DNA of 44,126 nucleotides, taken from assembly GCA_027596035.1 (NCBI GenBank), contig JADGJA010000091.1, positions 1 to 44,126 of the forward strand, given 5' to 3'. Positions within the stretch are counted from its first letter, which is position 1; the number at the start of each line of letters is the position of its first letter. The notes below the pieces were generated by a model. It was given only the letters and a program-made list of their open reading frames with translations. It was not told the DNA's origin and made no database searches. This stretch comes from Thoreauomyces humboldtii (lineage: Eukaryota > Chytridiomycota > Chytridiomycetes > Spizellomycetales > Powellomycetaceae). The translations under genes and the position numbers were made by a program. This document shows positions 13,854-23,964 of the stretch, in pieces.

Positions 13854-14495
13854 ATGCATCACCTTTCGTACATCTTCACCCTCCTCACGGCCACCGCAAT
13901 CGCTTGCTTGGCTGCTCCAGCGCAAACTGCCGTCCAAAAACTCGCCCCCTTCAGTGCAGCTGATTTCACAATCGACTTGTTCAACCCCAAATTCGAAGAG
14001 AAGGGAGAAGGCGGAACGCTAAGCCGTATGAACGTCGCTACGCTTCCGTCTCTGGACGGTCAACGCATCGCCATGACCCTCATCAACCTGGAACCTTGCG
14101 GCATCAACCCTCCCCACATCCATCCCCGCGCGTCCGAAGCCCTCTACGTCATCAATGGAGCCGACATCCTCGTTGGCGTGCTTGCAGAGAACAATGCAAA
14201 GCTCATCCTCAACACCCTCGACAAGGGAAAAGCCACTTTTGTGCCCCAGGGTGCCATCCACTTTGAGCAGAACCTCTCATGCCATCCCGTCACGTTGATC
14301 GCCGCCAACGACAACGAGGACCCCGGAACCCTGACCATCGCCACCGAGTTCTGGATGCTACCCGATGGCACCCTTGAGGCCGCCCTCGGCGCAAAGGAGA
14401 CCGAGATCCGAAAGATTCGCGGCCACATTCCCATGGGAGTCGCTCCCGGAGCTGACGAATGCCGCAAGCGATGCGGCCTTGACACGAGCTACTAA
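13854..14495 (+). CDS. secreted germin-like cupin protein
   Basis: Single exon, 213 aa from ATG 13854, chosen because it gives a clean signal peptide (MHHLSYIFTLLTATAIACLA, cleavage near AAPAQ). The single cupin domain has both motifs. Motif 1 is G-INPP-H-I-H-PRAS-E-ALYVIN-G, with metal ligands His88, His90 and Glu95. Motif 2 is GKATFVPQGAIHFEQN, with His136 as the fourth ligand. Germin-like proteins bind manganese and may act as oxalate oxidase or superoxide dismutase; many are only wall proteins. The active-site metal ligands are intact, so activity is possible, but which reaction is open. The protein is predicted to be extracellular. Four cysteines (two near the C-terminus in DECRKRCGL) could form disulfides. 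It has no intron, unlike most neighbours. Confidence 0.87.
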   Translation: MHHLSYIFTLLTATAIACLAAPAQTAVQKLAPFSAADFTIDLFNPKFEEKGEGGTLSRMNVATLPSLDGQRIAMTLINLEPCGINPPHIHPRASEALYVINGADILVGVLAENNAKLILNTLDKGKATFVPQGAIHFEQNLSCHPVTLIAANDNEDPGTLTIATEFWMLPDGTLEAALGAKETEIRKIRGHIPMGVAPGADECRKRCGLDTSY

Positions 14496-15130
14496 ATACA
14501 ATTAGGCAGAGGCCGAGGAACGATATCATGGCCCCCTTTTTATCTTAAAGACATAGATAGACCATTCTGTACAATTCATTTTCTATTTTCATCGTTATTT
14601 CTTACAATCATCGTCCTGATGGGGAAGGCTTCAGCTGTCTGGAAGCGTTGGAAGATGAATAACGACCGCGAGCGCACTTGCACTTTCGGTGGTGATTCCT
14701 CTTGACTTTGAAAGTTCTCAGCTCATTGCTGTTCAACGCCTACACTCCAGGGTTGGATCCAGGCTCGAGTCAGGCATTGTAGCAAGCTCAGGCACCGGAG
14801 CTGACGAAAGGTTCCGCGGCAAAGCGGTTGATTGAACTTGGTTCCTGTAACACACTATGTAACACACTTACACCCCAATGCCTTTCAGCCTTCCTCTTCA
14901 TCTGCATGCTCAGTCCATGTCTTCCTGATGAGGCAAGTCTTCGGTGTGACGAGGAGACTTCAGTCTTCAGCCTTCAGCCTTTGTTCGGCGGAATGGATCG
15001 CCAGCATGCTTGCCCTAACCGCAGTACAGAGAAGGTAACGCTCTTCACCGTTTGCGACCATTTCTCCCGCCTTGGAACCTCTTCGCCCATCCTCCATTAG
15101 CCTCTTCCACTTCACAACACATATTACACT
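14496..15130. other. intergenic: cupin 3' region and QCR8 upstream region
   Basis: 635 bp with no supported gene. It contains a short direct repeat (gtaacacact twice, near 14847-14868) and a cluster of CTTCAG repeats (about 14959-14980). Both are simple patterns without known meaning. Confidence 0.4.
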
Positions 15131-15556
15131 ATGCACATGTAAGCGTTCCACGCATGCTCGAAGATTGGACGTTGCGCAAGGAGAACAGTTTCGGGAGCTG
15201 ATCTTGGGGGTCACCTTCTCCTTTCAGTTGGTGGGGAAACCAGTCGCGCCAGAGCGGCTTTTACGAGTATGGCCTGTCGCCCTTCCACCTTAAGGCCATG
15301 AAGGGCTTCCTCAACCCTGGACTCTTCAAGTTCGCCAAGCGTACCGGTCGTCAGGCAATGTTCATTCTGCCACCCGCGCTGGTCTTTGTCTACGTGAAGA
15401 GCTGGGCAGAGAAGAAGGTCAGCAAAATGCTTTGCATAGATTCTCCTGGAAAGGCAGTCGTAGCTCACCGTACGTACGAAACTTTCGTTTTAGTTCGAGT
15501 ACTACAACCGAAAGGAGTACCTCCTCAGCGCCGAGCACCTTGAGCACCCCCACTAG
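15131..15556 (+). CDS. QCR8: ubiquinol-cytochrome c reductase subunit 8 (complex III)
   Basis: Three exons: 15131-15138, 15228-15417, 15494-15556, giving 86 aa. The protein begins MHIWWGNQSRQSGFYEYGLS and continues SPFHLKAMKGFLNPGLFKFA, RTGRQAMFILPPALVFVYV and KSWAEKKFEYYNRKEYL. This matches Qcr8/subunit VII: a WWG start, S-P-F, a K-G-F-x-N-x-G-x-F block, one membrane helix and an acidic tail. Qcr8 is a single-span subunit near cytochrome b and is required for bc1 assembly; it has no cleaved presequence, as here. The first exon is only 8 nt (ATG CAC AT). It was chosen because GTAAGC follows directly and the phase fits the WWG motif; no other upstream ATG gives a full frame. The gene converges on SEC10, with 143 bp between the stops. 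Confidence 0.88.
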
Positions 15557-15699
15557 AGCTCTGGTCCGGTTGAATATCAACAAATTTATCAAAATATATC
15601 TGGCTTTCAAAAACTATGTCTGGGCCACAGCGTGGCGAGAGGTCGTCATCGAATCAGCGCAGCGGCGGGTCGCTTGCGGACAACACGGATTCTGCTCTA

Positions 15700-18600
15700 C
15701 TAGAACGATGGTTCTGCGGGTCGGCGTCCGACTCCGGAAGCTTGCTGTCTTTGCGCTCCGGGCTGGAACAGGTCCCGCTCCAGCTTGGCGAGCTTGCTCC
15801 AGTCGGCACGCTGGGATAGGAACGGTTGGAGTAGAGGCAGCTCGATCCGACTCAGATGGCTTTCGTTTATGACAGTTTTGAGAGTTTCCGGTTTTACTAC
15901 GAAAAGGTTGCCGAGTTCTCGTAGCATATCGAAACGCTCGTTTAGCAGTGCAATCTTGAAGGCGGCCACGCTTTGCTGGTAGGTGGCAAGATCCCTGGGT
16001 AACTCATCTGTGAGGAGATGGCAACGAGGTCATGCAAGCTCAGGGATAAACTTACTTGAGCAAAATCAAGCCACCCGCTTGGCTTACAACGAACTTCTTC
16101 AGGTGATCCAGTAACATACTGCCAGAAAGGGGTGAATAAAAGGACGCGCACTGTCGCAAAGAAAGTACTTTCTCCATTCATACCTGTGGAAGGCTGATCC
16201 GATCTCAGTCATAAAGTTGTCAAGGTTCTCTCCAGCCAAACACCTTGATGCTTGTGCGTGTGCTGACCGAAGGAACTCGGTACATTGCACGCAAGGCTGG
16301 CAGCGAAAGACACGCATTTGTCAGTGGCTAGTGCTCCAAGGATGTAGACCCGAGGATCTTACCGGTGTTGCGATCAAGCCGTTGCCATGCATCTCCTCAT
16401 CTTTCGGTCGGAACTCGGTCTTCTTCTGCGTAGCTAGAACGGCAGCAAGCCAGCTGATGATCGCTTCGAGTCGCACGGAAGGTTAGCTTCCAACGCAGGT
16501 TCAGGACGCGCCTTACCCACCCACCATCGAGCTGCTTCTGCACTAACACATTCAGTCGGTGTTCAACTGTTGCCATGAATCCGTTCTTGTACACGACGAT
16601 GTCCCGGTGAGCGGTAGGCGAGGAAGACAGTAATGGTACCTGTCAAAACGGCCATCAGCGTTCGGCATCCGCAGCAGTAAGCGATCTTCAAGTAATCCTC
16701 ACGACGGATGTCTGGAAATGCAGTTGCAAGAGCTGCAGTATTTTCTGGGCGACTTGGACCATTGGTAGCTGTTCGAAGTTAGGTTGCGTTCTGGCATCCG
16801 CAAACTGCAGATCTTCGATCATCCTGGGATACTAGTCAGTTCAACTGAGCCACCTCTTCGTCCAGCTAATGCAGGAGGTGGCTTACTCACATGTCTAGTG
16901 CAACTTCCAGGTATCGTACGCCAACGGTCTCGATCAGTTGATTGAAAAGTAAAGCGCCGTGTTTGGCTCTGCGTGATGTCAGTGATCCATCAGGAAAGGC
17001 GCGGCAACTAGGATGTAGCTTACGTCTCGCTTGAGGACGTCAGCTCCTTGCATCGTCGCATAGCCTCGACGTGCGCTTCAAGCAACTTCAACATCAAGGA
17101 AACGGAAGGAAGACCCATTTCTTCGGGGCTCATAGCCTCCCTGGCCGGTTGCAGTCCGATCTGTTGAGCCACTTCTTGCCCCAGATTGTTCATGGTGCTC
17201 ACTAGCTTCGACATCATGGCCTCCGCGGACGTGGGCGACAGCTTCGTGGGCGACGACGGAGCTGAGACCGGTGCGGGCTTGGACACTGCTTTTCCTCGGG
17301 GTGTCTTTGCTCTTTCGACCTAGCGACGGGAACCAGTTTCAGCAAGAATCAAGAACACTGCGTGAAAAGTCGCGCTAACGTTACCGCGTACTCCTGGAAA
17401 GTAGCTAAGCACTCTGTAAAGACGTTGGCGAGACATTCTTTTTCGGTCTCAATGTACTTCCCGCCCTCAATGTACGGAACGAAAAGGTCATCGAAGGATC
17501 GATTGATGATGGCAGTGAGGGCGGGCTTCCCGGAATTGCCTGCCACTACATCCTCGTCAAGTTTATGCAGATCGTTCGCGAGAGATAAGATAGTGGAATG
17601 GGCCATAGAAAGGGCACGCAGATACTCCAAGACAGAAACCTCGTCGCCACAGCGCAAAACACTTTCCAGTTGGGTTTGTATCTACCAGAAAGGGGAAATC
17701 AGGGAGCTGCTCTGAAATGATGGACGTCACCAATTGCACTTACTGATTGCGCGAATATTCGCTGAATGAACTGTTGCATCACCACTGGGGCGTTAGGGAA
17801 AACCGCCCGAATGACATTCCATTCTTGCTTGCATGTAGTTCGTATTTCATCACAAAGACGGATCAACCGTGCTGTAGCCACCTGCGCGTCTCCATGCTCC
17901 CTGAACAGATTAGCATTGGAACAAAGATCGGACTTCAGGCCCGTACGTCACTCACTCTTCTTCGGTTCCATCACCTTCGGGATCTCCGAGCTTGGATTGA
18001 TTCATGAAAAATTCATGCTGGTTGACATAGGCTCGGATGCAAGATTCGCCGCCGTTAAACTCGACCAATGATTTTGCGCATTCCTTTGTGAAACTAGAAG
18101 TTAGCTCTTGTGCTCTGCATTGCGTGCCTTCACAACAACACTCATACGTTCATGACTTCCTTGTCCCCGTCAGAGTATGCGTCATCAAAGCGTTCCAGCA
18201 GCTCTTTTTCAAGGCGCTCGGAATACTCTTCAATGCTGGCTCTAGCCTGCCGAATCTGTTCTGTCAGTTCGCTGTTCTTGAGGAGTGGGCATCCTGCAAA
18301 CTCACGCTCTCGGTACCGGCCAGATCAACCTCCTTTGCGACAGCATTGAGTCGACGCACGATAACAGCAGTCTGTTGGAAGATGACATTTCTTTCAAAAA
18401 CTATCCCCAGCTTCGCGAGAGAAACTCTCGTCCGAACCTTGAATTCCCCTTCTGGTCCCGTCGCTTTGACCTGATCGAGGCGTCTCGTGTTCCCAGCGTT
18501 GAACTCAATGAAGTACTGGATCAGGTCCTTTGCTTCGGCCGCGCGGGTGCGCTGTTTGTCGATGGTCTCGAGCTGCTCCCCTGGTTAGCTCGATGAGCGG

Positions 18601-19232
18601 GCTGCTCAAACAAGCGGCCGCACTTTCATCTGCGGGTGGCATACCGATGTTGATGGCGGTCTTGCCTACATCCCCCAGTCGAGATTCCAGCGATTCAAAA
18701 GCCGTTTGCGCATCCTAATATCACGAAGTGTCGTCGCTGAGCTTCCCTTTCCTGTCCTGTGCCCCACTTCCGCTGCCGAACCTGCATGGCCTCGTTGATT
18801 TCCATCAGCTTTTTCCGCCGAGCCTTGTCAGATGCTTCCGCCTGATCCTCCAGGTCCTCGATCTTGTTGTGCACTTTCCGCTTGAGACGAAGAAGCTCAT
18901 CGATGGATGCTTCGAAGTTCCGAATGAAAGGCTTTGGATCGAACTCTGAGAAGGTCGAAAAGTTAAGCCATGGCCTGAGCCGAAAATCGACTGCTCGCGA
19001 ACTTACGTCTCGGCGTGTTGCTTTGAGCTCTGACAACCAGATTTGCCGAGAGTGTTTCTACGAAATCAGATGCCACAAACTTGCCCTATTCGACCGACAA
19101 AAGTCAGAGGGCGGCTTAGAGTGGCGAATGTATTCGGGAGCCTACCTTGAACAGTTCCAACTTCACAACCTCGCGCGCTGGTTCGATCACTGGATTCTTG
19201 GGCGACGTGATCGTCCCTCGCCTGCCCGCCAT
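15700..19232 (-). CDS. SEC10: exocyst complex component Sec10
   Basis: Eighteen exons: 19232-19146, 19085-19007, 18945-18782, 18714-18645, 18580-18438, 18371-18317, 18260-18148, 18083-17956, 17900-17744, 17681-17385, 17319-17024, 16968-16891, 16823-16703, 16639-16525, 16463-16363, 16296-16184, 16118-16056, 15994-15700. Every phase joins; 824 aa. Family blocks in order: FDPKPFIRNFEASIDELL followed by a coiled coil, IGEQLETIDKQRTRAAEAKD, LIQYFIEFN, FNGGESCIRAYVNQHEFF, IETVGVRYLEVALD, QKKTEFRPKDEEM, LAGENLDNFMTEIGSAFH and HLKKFVVSQAGGLILLKD. Sec10 links the vesicle-bound and membrane-bound halves of the octameric exocyst that tethers secretory vesicles at growth sites. A Pro/Ser-rich insert (residues about 433-455) interrupts the middle region. 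It shares a 166-bp divergent promoter with ATG15. Confidence 0.94.
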
Positions 19233-19398
19233 GATTTACGCTTTGATGACTCGGGGCCGTCCTTCCTAACAAGCTTTTGGTCGCGTTGTCTGTGCCGGAC
19301 GCGTTTGTTTGTTTCTTGGAAGAGTCATACCTCGGACAGGTCTTCCTGCCTGCTGGGTTCAACCACGTCCCACCCGACGACGTAACCTTAGTTCCACC
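19233..19398. promoter_or_regulatory. shared divergent promoter of SEC10 and ATG15
   Basis: Only 166 bp separate the two start codons, so both 5' UTRs and promoters overlap here. No TATA box is visible. A homopolymer A run begins just inside the ATG15 coding region. Confidence 0.6.
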
Positions 19399-21049
19399 AT
19401 GCTTAATGAAAAAAAAACTCTGCTCAGGCCTCATATCGGTGGTATCGAAAGTCACCCGGCGACCATCCGCACGCGTGCAGAAAGGCTATCGTCGCCATGT
19501 GCAATCTTGACGGCTTTGCTCCTGCTGGCCGGTAGCGCGGTTTATATTGGGGTTCCCTTCTTCGGACCATGGACCCGCTCGCAGCCGCCTCAGCGCTCCG
19601 TCTCATCCGTCAGCAATCTTCGCTTGAAACATGTCTTTCATCGCGGGTCCACTCGCTATCCTGACGTATTCCGACGAATGGACGTCACCGACGATGAGCT
19701 CAGGATTGCTGGAGTTGGAGATCTTTATTACCCTGTGCGAAAGATGGAGATGGTTACGCCTCGCTCCTACCAACTGAAGCTGGAACAGCCTCTGGACATG
19801 CAGGCTGGTCTTGACGTGGACCAGGTAGGCTGAGAGGCTTGCAGTATGATGAGAAATGGCTAGGACCAAAGCAAAACCAACTTTCAGACCTTTCCTGAAC
19901 AGTCGGCCCCGACAATCGTTGTACCCGATTATGCGGATCCCGGAACCGTCCTTAGTTTCGCGAAAATGACGTCTAATTCGTACCTGCCACCAAATAATAC
20001 GAATTGGCTCGACATCGACAAATGGAATTTGACCATCGGATTCGGGTGGGACAAGGATGGTCTCCGAGGCTATGTATTCGAAGATGAGAACGACAATCTA
20101 GTTTTGGCTTACAAAGGGACATCCACCGCACTGTTTGGAATCGGTGGTGGAGGAACAACGAAAAGGGATAAATATAATGTGAGTGAAAGCAGCGCATAAG
20201 CCTTCATCCAAAACGAAATGCTGATCAAGAACAGGACAATATGATGTTTAGCTGCTGCTGCGGGAAATGTGGGCCAACATGGCGTGCGCTATGCGACTGC
20301 GTTGCTCCAGTAGCCAACACCTGTAATCAAACGTGTCTCACGTCAGCCGCGCACTACAATGACTCATACTACGAGTTGGCCCAGGATATCTACCTGGAGA
20401 CCAAGAAACTGCGACCAACTTCAACTCTTTGGCTCGCTGGACATTCCCTTGGTGGAGCGCTCGCATCTCTTATTGGCCTGACGAACTCGGTGCCCGTTTT
20501 CGCCTTCGAATCCCCGGGTGAATTGTCTTTTGCTCGACGCCTTGGTCTCCTACCGCCACCTCCGGAACCGCTGCCACAAGATCTGCCCATCTATCATTTC
20601 GGCAACCTCGGCGATCCCGTATTCATGGGCGCTTGCAACGGGGCATTGTCCATATGCTGGCTTGGTGGTTACGCTCTGGAACGAGGGTGTCACGCGGGAC
20701 GTACCTGCATGTATGATCCTGACGATGTGCGCATACGGAAGGGAATGGATCAGGTGCAGATGGCAAATTGGATCAACAAAGTCGACGACCTCAACGGCGG
20801 GTCGCCAGTCGTCCCAATGTCGATGGACGGAACTCTTGCACAGGCCACACCCGGCAATAAGAGCGTCCCAATGAACATCCGTTATCATCAGGTGAGTTCT
20901 CGGATCTGGCCGAGTTTCCTATCAGCCATACTTACACCCTGTAGATCAACAACGTCATCAAGTTATTTTTGGAAGAGGCAGAGAGCGTTCCCACCTGCGT
21001 CCCGGAATACAATTGCACCGAATGTAGTTTATGGAACTTTATCGAATAG
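19399..21049 (+). CDS. ATG15: Atg15 vacuolar phospholipase (autophagic body lipase)
   Basis: Four exons: 19399-19824, 19888-20178, 20235-20891, 20945-21049, giving 492 aa. The start is ATG 19399; the frame upstream opens only with TTG. A single N-terminal membrane anchor (AILTALLLLAGSAVYIGVPF) serves as the signal anchor. The lipase domain includes the N-terminal block MTSNSYLPPNNTNW, a GTSTALFGIGGGGTTKRDKYN loop segment, a Cys-rich stretch after DNMMFSCCC, and the nucleophile elbow GHSLGGALA with Ser310. FGNLGDPVFMGACNG carries the likely catalytic Asp, and IRYHQ near the end a candidate His. Several N-x-S/T sites are present. Atg15 travels through the secretory and MVB pathway to the vacuole, where it lyses autophagic and Cvt bodies. 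All expected catalytic elements are present. Confidence 0.93.
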
Positions 21050-21419
21050 CTCTAGCTCCTCTTGTACCATGATTGAATTCAGAAAACGAGCACGCTGATC
21101 TCCACAGCTGTGAGGTAAGATGTCTGATAGAGACTCCGTCTATACTGTATGCAAGAACTCGAGCAATTGTGGGAACAAGGGTGATTTTGTGTTGTGCGCA
21201 GCACCGACAGCGGGAATTGGTGTCGATGACCTAAACGTTGTCGGTGCGCGCTGCATTTCGTCCATGCCATCTCGTCGACTTCGCATTCCACCGTTAGAAA
21301 CTCCACCTCACAAAACACCTCTGCGTACCATTCGGACTATCGTCGCAGGCAGCGGAAGCACCACTCTGATATAAAGTCCCACCTACAACCGGCGACTTGC
21401 CGAGTTCCTCTGTCCAAAA
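21050..21419. other. intergenic: ATG15 3' region and upstream of the Byr4-like gene
   Basis: 370 bp. Short frames on both strands have no recognisable protein. No regulatory motif is clear. Confidence 0.4.
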
Positions 21420-22998
21420 ATGGCGCTGGGAAGGAGCAAGAAGAAGGCGAAGGTCAAGAAATCCATCAATGCGGTAAGTCTTTGCAGCGTGCGGGACATT
21501 CACACGGCTCGGTAACTGAGATTATAGTCTAGATGGTGCTTGCGTCCGGGATTCTTGCAACACCTGGTGTACCGTCCTTCTTCGCCACAGTTAAGATGCA
21601 CCTGCGCCCCCGAAACGGGAAGGATGAATCAACAGTAGCCACGACCCCATCGTTGCCAGTCGCATCAGGTTCTCGAAGAGCGCAAAGCATGAGTGTCCTA
21701 CCGACTCGAGTACCCCCTGCTTTGGTTGCTGCACGAGAGAGCGGAGTGGTACTCACGACATCCGCACCGATGGTGGATCCACCTGCCATAAAGAAGCCAG
21801 AGCCGTCAGCTGTCGCAATAACAGACAAAGAACAGTGCTCCGCCCAGCCTCTATCACACAGACCCGCGGCAGCGTGGCAGAAGGCTATTGCGAAACCCGC
21901 TGAATCTACGACACACGATGATGGGAACGACTCTGACGACATGGACTTTGATGCTGAGTTCGGGTTTACAGACATGCCGATGCGACCGCCATTGACGTTC
22001 GACACCCCTGTACTCCACAACAAGGGCACGGACGCGGCACCGCCCCGAGCGCCCAAATCTAAACCCAACTTCCCAGCCTCTCCGAACGGTCCCACCACGA
22101 TATACACACCTAAGCCCCCGTCCGAGGCACCTCCAGACCGAAACATATCCCCGCGACGGATACAGTCGGCACCGACGGGTCTACTGAAAACCTACGACGA
22201 TTGCCTCCTCCTCGACGACGATGGGGACGAGGACGCCGACATGTGGTTTGTACCATCTGTTCGGGCGAAAGCGGAGCGGAGGCTCGGTACCAGTGGACTG
22301 GTGGGAGCGGCTGCGGACCTGGAAGAGCTCGAGGAAGTTGCGGACGTCAATTTGGAGAGCTGGGACGATGATTTCGACGCGCAAGGCGATGCACCGCTTG
22401 CCATCCCGGAAGCAGTGAGCCAAAGGCAGAATCACGTTAAAGGGGACGTTGTCAATCTGAAGAAGTTTGCGTTGCACATAGAAGGTCGGCTAGTAGACAG
22501 GCCAGTTGGCTCTCGAACTGAAACCTAGCGGCGCATGCTCACCATACTCCATTCTATCCAGACCTCAAACACCTACACTCGGACGGGCTAGATATGGCTG
22601 CGGGCGTCCCTGTAAGGTCAAGGCAAAGACTAGAAGCTGTGCGGGACAACTACGCTCAGGATCTGAAGCGAGCCGAAGTATTGATCGCTCTCGGAGATTA
22701 CGCCGAGGATCGACCAGACAGTACTGCCCCGACAGCACAGCATCTGCACGTCCTGGTCGAGCTTATGATAGGATCAGAAGCCGGCAAGTCAGGGCAGAAG
22801 TCGAAACAGGCAGCTGGGAACGGAGGGACGGTGCTATCCCCGGCGGCGACAGAGGATCTGGAGCAGATGGTGCGGGAAGGGACACTGGTGTTCGGGGTGG
22901 AGCTTATACCCGTGCTCATGAAGCACATGGGTCCTCTCAAGCTCAGTTTGATGAAATACCTTGACGACGTCAGAGCCGTGCTTCTAGCACAGAGCTGA
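21420..22998 (+). CDS. acidic, largely disordered protein, possibly Byr4/Bfa1-like (septation/mitotic-exit GAP subunit)
   Basis: Three exons: 21420-21473, 21533-22484, 22562-22998, giving 480 aa. The start MALGRSKKKAKVKKSINA is strongly basic. Then follow about 200 residues rich in Pro/Ser with acidic patches (DDGNDSDDMDFDAEFGF). A more conserved-looking half carries LESWDDDFDAQGDAPLAIP, VVNLKKFALHIEDLKHL and a helical C-terminus. The WDDDF motif followed by an L-x-I-P segment and a helix with the HIEDLK pattern is what I recall from Byr4/Bfa1 proteins. Those hold the GAP Cdc16/Bub2 on the spindle pole and keep the small GTPase Spg1/Tem1 off. I hold this call tentatively; the gene model itself is firmer than its identity. 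Confidence 0.5.
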
Positions 22999-23193
22999 CG
23001 TCTGACACATTTTCCATCTTCCGCGAACGAGGGCGTTCGACAACGGAATTAGATACCCTTCACGGCGACCGACGCGGAACATTCTGCTGCTAGATGATCG
23101 CGGAACCGTGAGAAACAGTGACTTGAATTATGTACATTATGAAGCATCGGGTTCCTCATCCCGGCGGAACTGGAAAACTTCGGACTAACTGCG
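22999..23193. other. short convergent gap
   Basis: 195 bp between the stop codons of the Byr4-like gene (+) and SRP14 (-). It must hold both 3' UTR ends and poly(A) sites. Nothing else is visible. Confidence 0.4.
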
Positions 23194-23743
23194 TCACGCT
23201 TTTACCGCGCCGCCTTTGCTCTTTTCTGGCTTCTTCACCCGCTCTTTCTTCTTCAGCGAATCCATATGCAGGATGTTGATGTTCGTGTAGGCGTCATGAA
23301 ATCTCCCCGTATCCTTTAACAGCACCTATAGCCATAAGTTAAGTAAGCCAAACTTGATCGAACAGCAGGAATCTCAGATCCTCATCGCAGAAAGATGTGA
23401 CATACCACCGTACTGATCTTTGTCGTTCCTCCAACGGCTCTCACGAGGCATCCGTATTCAGTATCTGGGTTCGTGAGCGCTGTCTCGTCTTTCCGTTGTG
23501 GGTATGCAACTGGACGGCCAAGCCATCAAGAGCTTTCAGCAAGATGGTTTTCGAGTCAGAAAAGCGCTGCGAAGCATCCTACATCGTTTCGTTGTCACGT
23601 AGACTGTTCCCTTTTCTTTAGACTTCTCGTAGAGCTTTGTCAATTGCGAAAGAAACTGGAAAGTCGGCAAGTTGGGTTCAGTGCGCTTCGGAAATGAATG
23701 GCCCGAACATCCTAGCACATACCGCATCGTTCGAAAGAGGCAT
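23194..23743 (-). CDS. SRP14: signal recognition particle subunit SRP14
   Basis: Four exons: 23743-23723, 23655-23583, 23509-23406, 23325-23194, giving 109 aa, all phases consistent. The protein reads MPLSNDAFLSQLTKLYEKSK, then GTVYVTTKRFAYPQRKD, EYGCLVRAVGGTTKISTVV, FHDAYTNINILHMDSLKKK, and ends in a Lys-rich tail. These match the SRP14 alpha/beta fold: the start helix, the TTKR strand, the C-L-V-R-A strand, and the final helix with M-D-x-L-K-K followed by a basic tail. SRP14 pairs with SRP9/21 on the Alu end of SRP RNA and pauses elongation during co-translational targeting to the ER. Exon 1 is only 21 nt. It diverges from the SR-rich gene with 221 bp between the starts. Confidence 0.92.
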
Positions 23744-23964
23744 GATGCTCTTCGTTTAAGTTATTTAAGCTGGTCTTGGAAGTGAAGTCCAATGCAGCGG
23801 AGGAGGAGGTACGGCACGATTTGAAAGGACTTCAACTCGACGAGTGTGGTGAGGTCTTCATGGAACTGTCGGAATAACGAAATGGCCAAATGTGGTCTGG
23901 GGAATGTGGTCGGCAATTCTGAATCGCTCTGGCGGCCACATATAGAGATAACAACCTGCAGCAG
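23744..23964. promoter_or_regulatory. shared divergent promoter of SRP14 and the SR-rich gene
   Basis: 221 bp between two opposite start codons. No TATA box stands out. The segment has no supported coding frame, although an ORF antisense to the SR-rich gene runs into it. Confidence 0.5.

Noticed and set aside
21529..22146. A 205-codon minus-strand frame opposite the Byr4-like exon
   Set aside because: Low-complexity mirror of the sense coding region; no motif and no start context.
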